Assembly (NCBI GenBank): GCA_963752755.1
Contig: CAVVZJ010000004.1
Location: forward strand, 558,001-622,000
Length of the DNA stretch: 64,000 bases
Reading direction: 5' to 3'
DNA from: CAVVZJ01 sp963752755
GTDB taxonomy: Bacteria; Planctomycetota; Planctomycetia; Isosphaerales; Isosphaeraceae
The position numbers were made by a program, and so were the translations under genes. This document shows positions 37,239 to 47,448 of the stretch, in pieces (positions within the stretch are counted from its first letter, which is position 1; every line of letters begins with the position of its first letter). The notes under the pieces are model-generated. The model made no database searches, was not told the origin of the DNA, and worked only from the letters and a program-made list of their open reading frames with translations.

Positions 37239-38584
37239 TCAGCAAGCTCCTCCGTCGTCGGTCGCCACGAGATTCACCCCGTTCCGCCGCTCATCCCCTG
37301 TTGCCCGCGAGATCGGGCGGATCTCCCAGTCGAAGATCGGCATCACCACTCCGTCGCGGCGGTCGTTTCTCTTGGACCGGATGCAACCCGCCTCCGCGAC
37401 CTCGAAGGCGAGTGCGTCATGTTGGAAGTCGAACGTCTGCTGGTTGATGATGTGCGAGGCGAACGTCATGTGATAGGTCCCCGGCGCGAGGAGATGGCTG
37501 GGGACCTGACATGTCGAGCGATACCAGCCCGCCGCCCGGATTCGTTCAGGCCAGTCGCCGGAGTCGCTGTCGAGCGACACGAAGACCCGCACCCCCTGGT
37601 CATTCCGTAACGAGATGCCGATCTCGAAGTTTGGCAACGGCCGCATCACCTCGTAATCGATCGCGATCTGGAAGGGCTCGTCGGCGTCCACAACCCCCGT
37701 CATGCCCCCGCCCCGCCCGATGATCCGGGCGGCCCGAAGACAGACCTCCGCGGCGGCCGGCTGGTCAATCGGGCGAACCCATCGCCCCTGATGCCCAAAG
37801 CTCTCGCCCAGGTAGGACCGGATCGCCTCGGCCGCTGTGCCGATCTCGCTAACATGCCCCCGATGAAGCAGGACAACTCGCTCGCAGAGCCGATGGATGA
37901 TGCCCAAGTTGTGGGAGACGAACAGGACCGTGCGCCCGCCGCCAGCGATGGTGCCCATCTTCTGGAGGCACTTCCGTTGAAAATCGAGGTCGCCCACGGC
38001 GAGCACCTCGTCCACGAGCAGGATCTCCGGTTCGAGGTGCGCCGCCACGGCGAAGGCCAGGCGGACGTACATGCCGCTCGAGTATCGCTTCACCGGCGTA
38101 TCGAGGAACCGTTCCATCTCGGCAAACGCCACGATCTCGTCGAACTTCCTCGCCACCTCTCGGCCGTCATCCCGAGGATGACTCCGTTGAGAAAGATGTT
38201 CTCACGGCCGGTCAGCTCGGGGTGGAAGCCCGTCCCCACTTCGAGCAGGCTTCCAATCCGACCGCAAACCTGCGCCCGCCCGGACGTCGGCTCGGTGATT
38301 CTGCCGAGGATCTTCAGGAGCGTGGACTTCCCCGCCCCGTTGCGCCCGATGATCCCGAAAACGCGACCCGCCTCGACCTCGAAACTAACATCCTTCAACG
38401 CCCAGAAGTCATTCCGGCCTACCCCCGGTTCGTCGCAGCCAACACTGTTGCGAGACTTCCATCGCTTCCAGGGCGCGACCACCGCGCTGGCGATCGACTC
38501 TCGCAGTGTTCGGTACGAGCCTCTCGGACCGGTCCCCAGGCGATAACACTTCGAGAGTCTCTCGACACGGATGGCTGGTCTCAT
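37239..38584 (-). CDS. wzt: ABC exporter ATPase with Wzt-type C-terminal domain, one apparent frameshift
   Basis: This is the ATP-binding subunit of a polysaccharide ABC exporter, about 448 residues when joined. Walker A is IIGRNGAGKSTLLKILG. The signature is RYSSGMYVRLAFAVA and Walker B ILLVDEVLAVGD. The last 170 residues form a beta-rich Wzt-C-like domain that in homologues recognises the modified end of the glycan (FEIGISLRNDQGVRVF, GTYHMTF). The frame breaks near 38147, after ILGMTAER; one missing G restores EEVARKFDEIVAFAEMERFL. The start overlaps the O-ligase stop by four bases, and the permease partner is at 39880-40800. Confidence 0.87.
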
Positions 38585-39849
38585 GCGTTCCTCGAACCGA
38601 CGGGGAAAGTCACATCCTGATGGATGGTCCGCGAGTCCAGCTTCAGGACCCCGGCGCCGATCAGCGCGGTGTAGTAGGGAATCTCGAGCCCGTGGAGAGT
38701 GACAAACTGGGCCGCCACCATGAACCCGGTCAGCCCCGAGATGACCATCCGGGCGGCTTCCCGGAAAAAGGGGTCCTGGACCGGGCGTTTCTCGTTTCGC
38801 AACGGCCAGAGCTGGGCAATGGTCAGTGCGTAGAAGGCCACCAGTGTTGCTAGACCCGGCACCCCCATCTCGGCGGCGGTCTGGACCCAGAGGGAATGGG
38901 CACTCTTACCCACCGTGAAGCCATACCGATGAGCCACCAGCGGCCAGTGATTTGGACCCAGGCCGGTCAGTGGACTCTCGGCCATACAGGAGAGGCAGGC
39001 TTTCCAGAGATCAAGTCGGCTCTCGGCCGAGTAGTCACGCGACTCTTCGCCCTTGAAGATCGTTGCGAATCGCTCTTGCACCTGGGGACCAGCGAGCCGT
39101 AGACCCACCACCAAGGCCACCGTAAAGATGAGGTAGTGACCGGGACGCTTTGGGATGACGAAGAACGCCGTCAAGCCGGTCACGATGATCGCCAGCATCG
39201 CCCCTCGCGAGAACGAGAGCAAAACTGCGTGCCCACAGAGGAGAGCGGTCCCCATCGCCGCTACCCGGAGCCAGAGATTCCGTTCGCCGAGTCCAAGAAC
39301 GAATGACAGCCCCGTCGCCGTGACCAGACCGATCGCGTAGCAGTTGTTGTCCATCCCGCCGAAACCTAGCTCTTGCAGTCGGTTGAATCCCCCGAAGTAG
39401 GCCTGATTCAACTCGAGTGCCACGTACCCCTGGCTCAGGACGACTATCCATGTCAATTGCCGGATCTGCCGGGCAGTCTGGATCGTCGTAATCCCGACCA
39501 CGAATGGAAGGACAATCTTCGCCATGCCCTCCGTGAAATACCAGGATGCCTCCTTGACGGGCGCAAGTGCGTGACCGACCAGCGCGCAGGTCAGGAAGCC
39601 GAGCAGTGCGGCGACGACCCCAGCGGCCCGGCCGAATCGCCAGTCCCCAAAGCCATTGAGCCCCCAGCCGATCAGCAGGGCGATGGCGACGATCCGGCTG
39701 TAGTTGCCGGGTGGCACGGACCAGTACCACAACGACTCCGGTCGAATGATGGCGAAGCAGATGTAAACCAGCAACCCGATGAATGGATTGAACAGCGAAG
39801 CCGCGGCACCTCCGTAGGTCAGAATGTAAGTAAAAATGAGTCCTTTCAT
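38581..39849 (-). CDS. O-antigen-ligase-like membrane protein (exosortase-associated type)
   Basis: This 422-residue polytopic protein has about ten transmembrane segments. The large periplasmic loop contains SRLDLWKACLSCMAESPLTGLGPNHW and HSLWVQTAAEMG, typical of the Wzy/WaaL O-antigen ligase superfamily. The N-terminus (MKGLIFTYILTYGGAAASLFNPFIGLLVYICFAIIRPESL) resembles the putative O-glycosylation ligase that travels with exosortase systems. It would polymerise glycan or attach it to a protein or lipid on the outer face of the inner membrane. Confidence 0.84.
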   Translation of the reverse strand: MKGLIFTYILTYGGAAASLFNPFIGLLVYICFAIIRPESLWYWSVPPGNYSRIVAIALLIGWGLNGFGDWRFGRAAGVVAALLGFLTCALVGHALAPVKEASWYFTEGMAKIVLPFVVGITTIQTARQIRQLTWIVVLSQGYVALELNQAYFGGFNRLQELGFGGMDNNCYAIGLVTATGLSFVLGLGERNLWLRVAAMGTALLCGHAVLLSFSRGAMLAIIVTGLTAFFVIPKRPGHYLIFTVALVVGLRLAGPQVQERFATIFKGEESRDYSAESRLDLWKACLSCMAESPLTGLGPNHWPLVAHRYGFTVGKSAHSLWVQTAAEMGVPGLATLVAFYALTIAQLWPLRNEKRPVQDPFFREAARMVISGLTGFMVAAQFVTLHGLEIPYYTALIGAGVLKLDSRTIHQDVTFPVGSRNA

Positions 39850-39879
39850 CGTCCGGCAACGGCGACCCGCCGATCTCCC

Positions 39880-40800
39880 TCAGATGATGTCGGCGAAGTC
39901 CCGCTCGACGTGCCGGAAGTAGAGGCACCCGAGAACAAGCAACACCAGGCTGACGGCTACCGAGACGAACAGGGCCGTCAGGTCGTAGGTTCCACCCAGC
40001 ACCGCGGCTCGGAAGTTTGCAATCAGGCCGTAAGCGGGATTCAGGGAGAGCAGGGACCGTGCCCGCGGCCCCACCTCGTTCGCCTGGAGGTAGATGCACG
40101 GTGTCGCGAACATCCAGAACTGCACGAGGAACGGCACGACATAGCGAAAGTCGCGATAGGCCACGGTGAGCGCCGACAGGAAGGTTCCCACGCCTAGCGC
40201 GGCGACGAGCAGGCCAGCGGCCATCAACGGTGCGATCAGCATCCCCCAGCCTGGAGCCAGGCCGTAGAAGGGCATCATCGCCAGCACTGCCGTGAAGCTG
40301 ACGGCGAAGTCCACCAGGCCCGATCCGACGGCCGAGATCGGGATGATCAGTCGCGGGAAATAAACCTTCGCCACCAGCCCCTGACTCCCGACGACGCTCT
40401 GAGCCGCTGCGGCGACCGCGTTCGAGAAAAACATCCAGGGGACAAGTCCCGCCAGCACGAACAACGGATAAGGCAGGCCCTGCTTTGCGGCGGCCACCCT
40501 TCCGAAAAACAGACTAAAAACCAGCATCGTGGCCAGTGGTTGAAGCAACGCCCAGGCTGCTCCCAGCACGGTTTGCTTGTAGCGAACCTTGACGTCGCGC
40601 CAGGTCAGCAGGAAAATCAGCTCCCGGTATCGCCAGAGTTCCCGGAGGTTGACCGCGTGCCAACCGGGCCGGGCCTCGATGGTCGTCATGAACGATGGCT
40701 CGGACACCCCCGGGATCAGCGGTGGGACGAGCACGGTCTCGCTGTCCCGGTCCGGAGAATGCCCGTCGAGGATCGAGGCGTTGGCAAAACTCCAGCTCAT
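39880..40800 (-). CDS. wzm: ABC-2 type polysaccharide exporter permease
   Basis: This 306-residue membrane subunit has six hydrophobic segments. The cytoplasmic entry region ELIFLLTWRDVKVRYKQTVLGAAWALLQPL and the end MNPAYG-like LNPAYGLIANFRAAVLGG are characteristic of Wzm/TagG permeases. It pairs with the ATPase at 37239-38584 to move the lipid-linked glycan across the inner membrane. The ATG at 40800 overlaps the stop of the VanZ-like gene by four bases; the frame is open further upstream, but only within that gene. Confidence 0.88.
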   Translation of the reverse strand: MSWSFANASILDGHSPDRDSETVLVPPLIPGVSEPSFMTTIEARPGWHAVNLRELWRYRELIFLLTWRDVKVRYKQTVLGAAWALLQPLATMLVFSLFFGRVAAAKQGLPYPLFVLAGLVPWMFFSNAVAAAAQSVVGSQGLVAKVYFPRLIIPISAVGSGLVDFAVSFTAVLAMMPFYGLAPGWGMLIAPLMAAGLLVAALGVGTFLSALTVAYRDFRYVVPFLVQFWMFATPCIYLQANEVGPRARSLLSLNPAYGLIANFRAAVLGGTYDLTALFVSVAVSLVLLVLGCLYFRHVERDFADII

Positions 40801-42254
40801 CGGAACTCCCCGAGCATGACAACTTCCGTTCGCAACGCAGCCATCACGTGCCGGGCCGCGGAGTAACCGAGCCAGGCGCCGAGACACTCGCCGAGGAGAT
40901 CCGAGGTGCTGGGATGTCGATCGGGGATGAAGTACTGACCGGTCTCGATCGCGATCCCCGCAATCAAGGCCGCGAGCACCACCAGCCAGCCCGTGGCAAC
41001 CATGGATCGCCCCCGGTTTGGAGCCATCGCAATCAGCACCCCTAGTGGCGTAAATGACAGCAGTTCGCGGAGGAAGTGGTCGGCGGCCTGGTACTTGCTT
41101 CCCCAGTAGTAGTCCGCCAGGGGAGCCCAGGTCATTCGTCGGAGCCAGAAGTTCGAGGTCTGCTCGTCGGACAGGCTGGCATCGGCAGTGGCGAACCTTA
41201 CCGGATCGGCCGAGAAGTCAAAAGGCTGCCAGGCGATCAAGGCCACGCCCAGGAACCAGGTCCCGAACAAGATCGCCCGCAAGGCCCTTCGATATCGGGT
41301 TGGATCTCGCCAGGTCATGAAGAGCACGGCCCAGTTTCGTAGGGTCTCGCGGTCGCGACCCAGTCGCCATCCGACGACGATAGCCGCCGTCCCGGTCGCA
41401 ATGTCGAGCAAGTTGCAGTAGCGGGAGTAAACAAAGAATTGCAGCAACTCGACCAGGGTTGCCACCACGAAACCGAGACCCGCCATTGTCTTGACCGTTG
41501 GTCTGGATCCGCGCGCCGCGAGAGTGACGAGCAGACCCAGCGGCAGGAACGCCGCGACATTCACGAGGGCACTGCTCACGAGGACCTGGATGTCGCCAAA
41601 AGGACCCAGAAGGACCTTGCCCTCGTGGAACTTCAGAGCGAGCTCCTCGCGGTTGATGGTCAAGTCGAAGGGCATCAGTTCCACTAACACGAGTCCGGCC
41701 AGATATGCCGGTAGGGCCTGACGCGCCAGGCCCGACAGCCCTTTCATTCCCCAGAACCGACGTGCCCAGTCTGTGAAAGCCTGCCCGAAGAACAGCCAGG
41801 TCCCCCCTCCAACCGTGACCCCGATCGACTCCACCGCCAGGTCATTGAGCGAGACCGTTCTGGGCGGAAAGAAAACCTGGAGAAACTCCAACCCGATCGC
41901 GAGACCAATCCCGATCAGAACGATGACCGACGCGGCGGCAAGTCGGGCGAGCTGGCCCCGATCGACCGAGATCGCCCCGGCGATGAGAAAGCTCAAGGCC
42001 GCGAACTGTGCGGCGCTCGCCAGCCAGTCTCCTCGGGCACCGAGCAGACCCGGGTCGTAATACCGGAGATGCTGAAAGCGTTCCCACGCCGCGCCAAGCG
42101 TCAGGGTTCGGAACCGCAGGGGGATCAGGCAACCATAGATGGTCAGCAGGAGAACCGCCAGCGCGCACCATCGGTAATGGCCTGCCCTGGGCGGCAGCTC
42201 CGAAGGCGATTCCGCCGCCCGATTGATCCAGTTGAGTCGATAGGTCAGGCTCAA
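40797..42254 (-). CDS. VanZ-like membrane protein with three VanZ signature motifs
   Basis: This 485-residue polytopic protein carries the VanZ signature (acidic residue, Q, R, D and G spacing near a membrane helix) three times: EFLQVFFPPRTVSLND (about residue 120), ELLQFFVYSRYCNLLD (about 268) and ETGQYFIPDRHPSTSD (about 433). VanZ alone is normally around 160 residues, so this is a triplicated or multi-domain form. The start is a TTG (42254) in a four-base overlap with the preceding glycosyltransferase stop, with GGAGGGAAGG upstream. The biochemical role of VanZ domains is unknown; exosortase loci often carry one. Confidence 0.8.
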   Translation of the reverse strand: MSLTYRLNWINRAAESPSELPPRAGHYRWCALAVLLLTIYGCLIPLRFRTLTLGAAWERFQHLRYYDPGLLGARGDWLASAAQFAALSFLIAGAISVDRGQLARLAAASVIVLIGIGLAIGLEFLQVFFPPRTVSLNDLAVESIGVTVGGGTWLFFGQAFTDWARRFWGMKGLSGLARQALPAYLAGLVLVELMPFDLTINREELALKFHEGKVLLGPFGDIQVLVSSALVNVAAFLPLGLLVTLAARGSRPTVKTMAGLGFVVATLVELLQFFVYSRYCNLLDIATGTAAIVVGWRLGRDRETLRNWAVLFMTWRDPTRYRRALRAILFGTWFLGVALIAWQPFDFSADPVRFATADASLSDEQTSNFWLRRMTWAPLADYYWGSKYQAADHFLRELLSFTPLGVLIAMAPNRGRSMVATGWLVVLAALIAGIAIETGQYFIPDRHPSTSDLLGECLGAWLGYSAARHVMAALRTEVVMLGEFR

Positions 42255-43547
42255 CGCGCCTTCCCTCCGACCCGCAATCGTCCCGGCTCTCGCGACTCCG
42301 CCTCGGCGCTCGGTAGGTCGAGAAGGGTCGCGAAGGGCGACAGGCACTCGTCCCAGCGATGGTACGACTCGACGTAGGCGCGACCGGACGATCCGAGGCG
42401 AGCCCGCAGGCTGCGATCATCCAGTAACCGGGCGACCACCATCGCCCACTGATCGGGCGTCTCGGCCATCAACGCATGACGACCAGGCTCCACGCCGAGG
42501 CCCGTGAGAGCCTGCGGTGTGGCCACGACCGCCTTGCCCATGGCGAACGCCTCAAGAACCTTGTTCTGCACCCCACGGGCTATCTTCAACGGGGCGATCA
42601 CGACCGCCGCCCCTGCGAGATGTGGTCGGACATCCGACACATCGCCAACCACCACTACCCCCGCCGTCTCATCCAGGCGCCGCACCTGAGCCGTCGGCCG
42701 TCGTCCGACTAGGGCGATGGTCGCGTCCGGTTGCAACCGACGGACCTCGGGCCAGACCTCGCGGCAAAACCAGCAGATTCCCTCAACATTCGGCGGATAG
42801 TCCAGCGCCCCGACGAACACGCACCCGCTCTCAATAGCTATCTCCCGAGGCTGGAAGCGCTCCAGGTCCACTCCGTTGGTGATTGCGTGGATCGGTCCCA
42901 CCCCGCAGCACCGCTCGAAGAGATTCGCCTCCTCCTCACTGACGAGCGTCAAGGCCCGTGCCCAACCTGCCAACTGGCGCTCCAGACGTCGTAGGCGAAG
43001 CCCCTCGATGCCGTACACCCAGCTGCTTCGGCCCACGATGCTCGACGGCGTACTCGAGCCATTTCTCGCTATCCAGGTCCACCAGATCCACCACCGCTGG
43101 CACTCCACGGAGTCCTGCCGTTCGAAGGTACGGGACCATGCCGGATGAGGATGCCAGGACAACCTGGAACCGTGTCTGCCGGGCCCACTCGTGAACGATC
43201 GCCTTCAGTCGCGGCGACTGAAACGCCCCCTCGGTGGCCGTCCGCCCGATCGCCAGCATGCCCAGAGACCGTGCCCATCGTGAAAAGCCACTCACCCGCG
43301 TCACCGCAACCCTCTCGCAGAGTCGGAGCAGTTCGGTTTCCGCACCGGCTGTCGTTGGCTCATCGGCCAGGCAGGCCAGATGCACGTTCGCCCGTCGGGA
43401 AAGCCAACGAAGCAAGTGGAATGCCCTGATGCGGTCTCCCTTGTCGGGCGGATAGGGGAAGCGATGGACGAGGTAAAGCACGTCCGGTTTTACTACGGGT
43501 GCTCGTTTTGCTGTCCCCAACACAGGTTCATCCCCGAAACAAGTCAT
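42251..43547 (-). CDS. Glycosyltransferase family 4 (PEP-CTERM-system type), one apparent frameshift
   Basis: This is a GT-B transferase of about 431 residues. The N-terminus DVLYLVHRFPYPPDKGDRIRAFHLLRWLS and the segment PAVVDLVDLDSEKWLEYA are hallmarks of the sugar transferase found with PEP-CTERM systems. Near 43020 an extra G (CTGGGTG for CTGGTG) throws the frame. The other frame continues as VYGIEGLRLRRLERQLAGWA and LTLVSEEEANLFER, then IAPLKIARGVQNKVLEAFAMGKAVVATPQALTGL. The start ATG (43547) lies inside the end of the initiating transferase gene. Confidence 0.83.
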
Positions 43548-44331
43548 GATCGCCTCTCGACGCCTGAAAATTCGCAGGCGTGCCGGAATCGACTCGCGTG
43601 ATTGAACCCGTTGGCCCCGGTGGATCGTCGTCCGGCCTGGATGATTCCACACCGGGCAGATTTAGGATGCGCCTCGTGACTTCGTACGGGACGTGAGCGA
43701 CCTTGAGCACCGTGCCCACGAAGATCAACAGGTCGAGCCAGGGTCCTGCCTGACGGATGTAGCAGAGATCGCACGCCACCTTCCGACGAACGTCCTCCAG
43801 CGTAAGATCCGGTGGCAGTTGCACCTGGGAGAGTCCCGTCAATCCGGGCCGGATTCGCAGCCGTTGCCGGTAGCTAGGGATCGCTTGTTCCAGTTCCGGG
43901 ACGAATTCCGGTCGTTCAGGCCGGGGTCCGACCAGGCTCATCTCACCGCGGATCACATTCCAGAGCTGCGGTAGCTCGTCCAGGTGGCAGCCCCGAAGCA
44001 TCCGCCCCAGCGTCGTGACCCGGGGGTCGCAGCAAGACGACCATTGCGGGCCTGACAGTCGCTCACAGTCGTGTAACATAGTCCGAAACTTGTAGATCGT
44101 AAATTCTCGACCGTTCCGACCTACCCGCTGCTGTCGGTAAATGGCTGGTCCACGAGACGTCAGCCGAACAAGGGCGGCCAGCAGAGCCAGGAGTGGCGAG
44201 AGCAAGATCAGAATCAGAGTGGCAACGCCACAGTCAGTCGCCATTTTGCCCAGTGCGTACCAGACGGGCCACACGCGTTCGACCGCCCCGGACGGCCTCG
44301 CCGGCAGACCGACAGTCGATTCGAGGCTCAT
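43528..44331 (-). CDS. Initiating polyprenyl-phosphate sugar transferase
   Basis: This 267-residue bacterial sugar transferase of the WcaJ/PglC superfamily puts the first sugar phosphate onto undecaprenyl phosphate. One N-terminal hydrophobic helix (TLILILLSPLLALLAALVRL) is followed by the catalytic core: QQRVGRNGREFTIYKFRTM, LRGCHLDELPQLWNVIRGEMSLVGPRPERPEFV and RPGLTGLSQV. The larger N-terminal multi-pass region of WcaJ proteins is absent, so it is the short form. The start ATG at 44331 is preferred over an in-frame ATG at 44349. Confidence 0.9.
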   Translation of the reverse strand: MSLESTVGLPARPSGAVERVWPVWYALGKMATDCGVATLILILLSPLLALLAALVRLTSRGPAIYRQQRVGRNGREFTIYKFRTMLHDCERLSGPQWSSCCDPRVTTLGRMLRGCHLDELPQLWNVIRGEMSLVGPRPERPEFVPELEQAIPSYRQRLRIRPGLTGLSQVQLPPDLTLEDVRRKVACDLCYIRQAGPWLDLLIFVGTVLKVAHVPYEVTRRILNLPGVESSRPDDDPPGPTGSITRVDSGTPANFQASRGDHDLFRG

Positions 44332-44473
44332 ATGAGATCCTAGAGCCATGGCTATCTCGTGTAAGAAAATGACGAAGCCTTCGCGACCTTCGAGACTCGG
44401 GGCGGGCCGGACTCAAGGCGCAGCACGTCCCGATCCCTCGGCTCGAAACGAGGGGACACCCCGGAGAGTCGCG

Positions 44474-45124
44474 TCATTCGCGAAGGGCCCGCTCCAGCGC
44501 AGGCAGCAAGTCCCGGGCAAATTCACGGGCCGGCAACGCTCCACCAGCACCGGCGTCCCTCGAGAGCTCCTGAACGATGTATAGCTTGAACAGGTAGCCG
44601 CCCGCTCCGAACCGCAGACGGGGATGGTTGACTGCCTCCCAGCCCGTGCCGGAATTCAGCGACCAGAGGATCTCCAGTCGAGGGGCCTCGGCCGGCCCGG
44701 GCTTACCGAAAGCCGCGGTCAGGAACTCGGCCTTCGGCGCGCGAACGTCGGCGGGCTCGATCACCTGGCGTGAGACCGATCCGATCGCCTCGAAGCCGGC
44801 ACCCGGATAACACACTTCCGGGCTATGCGCCGCGATCGGGCCAGGACGACCGCAGACGAGCAACATCTGCACCGCTATCCCGGTCGCTGTGTTCTCGTAA
44901 CGGCGCTGAATGTACCCGTCAATTTGTGCCTGCTTCTGGATTTTCGGATCCATCGACAGATCCTTCCCCTGCCAGCTTCCGAGCGTCCGAGGTACACGCT
45001 GGAGCCGGGACGTCGCGACCTTCCGGGCCTCGGATCCGATCCATCGCCCAGTCCATCGCCCATGGACCAAGCCGGTGCAGACCAACACCGACAGGGCGAG
45101 CACGAAGGGCAAGGCACGTTGCAT
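44474..45124 (-). CDS. EpsI-family exosortase-associated protein
   Basis: This 216-residue secreted or membrane-anchored protein has an N-terminal hydrophobic segment. Its conserved core matches the EpsI/DUF3485 family: PRTLGSWQGKDL, QIDGYIQRRYEN, and MLLVCGRPGPIAAHSPEVCYPGAGFEAIG with the conserved HSPEVCYP. In many bacteria this domain is fused to the exosortase; here it is a separate gene downstream of the kinase. Its activity is not established. Confidence 0.87.
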   Translation of the reverse strand: MQRALPFVLALSVLVCTGLVHGRWTGRWIGSEARKVATSRLQRVPRTLGSWQGKDLSMDPKIQKQAQIDGYIQRRYENTATGIAVQMLLVCGRPGPIAAHSPEVCYPGAGFEAIGSVSRQVIEPADVRAPKAEFLTAAFGKPGPAEAPRLEILWSLNSGTGWEAVNHPRLRFGAGGYLFKLYIVQELSRDAGAGGALPAREFARDLLPALERALRE

Positions 45125-45162
45125 GGGTCGGCTCCCTCAAAGCAGTTCGTTCAGGTTCTGGC

Positions 45163-47367
45163 TCAGGCTTCGGACCGATACGAATAGCTGTAGGAACCGC
45201 TGTAGCCGGGAACACCGGAGCCCGCGACGATCGCCCCAAGTACTCGGATTCCCAGTGCTGAGAGCCGGTCGCAGGCGGCGGCGACGGCCGGCATCCGACT
45301 CTTGTCGCGAAGGACCGACAGGATCACGGCATCGACGTACTGGCCGACCAGCAGGCCATCCGAAACCGGCAGCACAGGCGAGGTATCGACCACTACGAAG
45401 TCGTAGTCCTGCCGTAGTCGGTCCAGGAAGGCCCTCATGTCCACCCGCGCCAGCGCATGCGTCGCCTCGTCGTCATACTGACCCGCGGCAATGGCCCACA
45501 TCATGGAAAGTGGTGTTGGTTGGATGATCTCATCAATCCCGGCCTCGCCACGGAGCAACTCGCACATGCCCGGCACTCCGGTCAGGTCGAAGAGGCGGTG
45601 CAGTGAGGGGCGACGCAGATCGAAGTCGATGAGTAAGGTTCTCTGGCCAGCGCGGGCGAGGCTGATTGCCAGGTGGCCCGCCAGGGTCGTCTTTCCCTCA
45701 CCGCCGAGAGCGCTGGTGACCATCACCACCCGGACCGACTCGGTCCGTGAGGCATGAAGCAGGGTCGTTCGAACAGCCTCGATCGACTCGACCATCATAT
45801 CATTCCAGGTATCCACACGTCGGTTCACCGTCGAACGGCCACCGGAGGGCCGGGCCGGCAAGGTCCCGACGAGCCGCAGGCCGAGACCACGAACCACCTC
45901 GTCAGCCGAGTCGATGCGTCGCGATCGGTATTCCCAGAGAGAGACGCCTGTCAGCGCCAGGAGGAAGCAGCCGCAGGCCGCCAGCCCGGCCATCCGGACG
46001 CGTCGCATCACGTCCTTGGTCTTCGGAATCTGGGCATCCTCCAGCTTCCGGACCCGCGCCGGCGCTTGCAGTTCCAGCCGGAGCTTCTCTACCTCCGCCC
46101 CGATCACATTGGACATGTCCTCGGCGTACTGGATCTCCTGCTGGAGTTTCAGCAGATCGACCGAGGCCTCAGTAGTTGTCCTCGTTCGATCGGACAGACG
46201 CCGGACGTCATCGTCGAGCAGCTTCTCCATCCCTTCGAGAATCTCAATTTCCTGACGCAGTTCCGCGATCTTCGATCCGCCATTGCCGATTGCCCGTTGC
46301 TGCAACTGCCGCGCGATGACGGGGTAGAGTGCTGCTTTTCTTTTCTGAAGTTCCGATTGTAGTTTTAAGTAAGTGGATTTCGCTTCCTGGAGCACTGGAT
46401 CGACGTACGACGGTCGTGCGATCCGGGCATAGTGCTGGTAAGCGACCCGCGCTTGCTCCAACCGATCCGCGAGTTGCTTGACGGCCGGCTCCCGGTCCAG
46501 CTCGGCCTCGATCGCCCCGGGTTCGATGAGCCCGGACCGGCCGGAAGCACGATTCTGAACGATCCGAAGTTCAAGCCGTAAAGGCCTCAGTTTGGAGCGG
46601 ACCTGGGCCAGTTCCATCTCGGACTCCGCCAGCCGTTCCTGCCCCGAACGCTGGAGGATCGCCAGGGCCTGCTTGTCGTTCGAGCCGGCGGCCAGGGTCA
46701 AGCGTCGAGCCTCTTCGCGCTTGGTCTGTAGGATCGTCTGATACTTGTTCCAGTTTGTCTCAAGCATCTCGGATCGCTTGTTTCTCTGCGTGGTCTCCGA
46801 ATTCACCACCACATCCAGATACGCCTTGGTGACGGCGTTGGCCAGGATCGCTGGCGTTGCAGCCTCCTCGCCGCTCGCACCGATCCAGAGGATCTCCGAA
46901 CCGTTGGCGAACTCCAGCTCAAGCAGACCGGAAAGCCACTCGACCTGATCGGCCTGATGCTTGACCACCGGGAGAATGGCCACCTTGGGGTTCGCCAGGG
47001 CCGTCTCGAGCACGCTCCGGCTGCGGATCATGGCGATCTGGGTCCGCTGGTAGGTGGCGTAGTCCGAATGCGCCTCGCCCGTCTGTACGAGGATCCGCGG
47101 CTGCTGAACCGAGACATGGAGCATCGCCCGCGTTGTGTAATACGCTGGCGGGACCACGAGGTAAGTGATCCCCGCCGCGACCGCAGCCAGCAGGAGTCCC
47201 AGCACCATCGCCGCGACCCAGCGGCGACGAAGCGCCTTCCAGAGCACCAGCGGACTGGGCATCACCGCCGAGCTCGGCACGACAGCCGGAAGCCCGGCGG
47301 TCGGCATCAATGCGGGTGGACCGATCACCATCGGCGCGCCCCGCTCGGGATCGCTATTCGTCTGCAT
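45163..47367 (-). CDS. Polysaccharide co-polymerase with tyrosine autokinase domain (Wzc-like BY-kinase)
   Basis: This 734-residue inner-membrane protein has an N-terminal Wzz domain between two transmembrane helices (about residues 50-70 and 450). The periplasmic part is a long coiled coil. The cytoplasmic BY-kinase has Walker A VTSALGGEGKTTLAGHLA (about residue 554), Walker A' TLLIDFDLRRPSLHRLF and Walker B FVVVDTSPVLPVSDG. The last residues form a tyrosine cluster (GYSGSYSYSYRSEA), the usual autophosphorylation site. It would set chain length and couple synthesis to export. The ATG at 47367 is preferred; the frame is open to 47445. Confidence 0.9.
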   Translation of the reverse strand: MQTNSDPERGAPMVIGPPALMPTAGLPAVVPSSAVMPSPLVLWKALRRRWVAAMVLGLLLAAVAAGITYLVVPPAYYTTRAMLHVSVQQPRILVQTGEAHSDYATYQRTQIAMIRSRSVLETALANPKVAILPVVKHQADQVEWLSGLLELEFANGSEILWIGASGEEAATPAILANAVTKAYLDVVVNSETTQRNKRSEMLETNWNKYQTILQTKREEARRLTLAAGSNDKQALAILQRSGQERLAESEMELAQVRSKLRPLRLELRIVQNRASGRSGLIEPGAIEAELDREPAVKQLADRLEQARVAYQHYARIARPSYVDPVLQEAKSTYLKLQSELQKRKAALYPVIARQLQQRAIGNGGSKIAELRQEIEILEGMEKLLDDDVRRLSDRTRTTTEASVDLLKLQQEIQYAEDMSNVIGAEVEKLRLELQAPARVRKLEDAQIPKTKDVMRRVRMAGLAACGCFLLALTGVSLWEYRSRRIDSADEVVRGLGLRLVGTLPARPSGGRSTVNRRVDTWNDMMVESIEAVRTTLLHASRTESVRVVMVTSALGGEGKTTLAGHLAISLARAGQRTLLIDFDLRRPSLHRLFDLTGVPGMCELLRGEAGIDEIIQPTPLSMMWAIAAGQYDDEATHALARVDMRAFLDRLRQDYDFVVVDTSPVLPVSDGLLVGQYVDAVILSVLRDKSRMPAVAAACDRLSALGIRVLGAIVAGSGVPGYSGSYSYSYRSEA

Positions 47368-47448
47368 CGGATTACCTCCCTCGCGCGGGAGCTCGTGCGC
47401 AAGATCGACGGGCTCAGGCCCGCGATTGCCGTTGAACGGGCGCACGTG

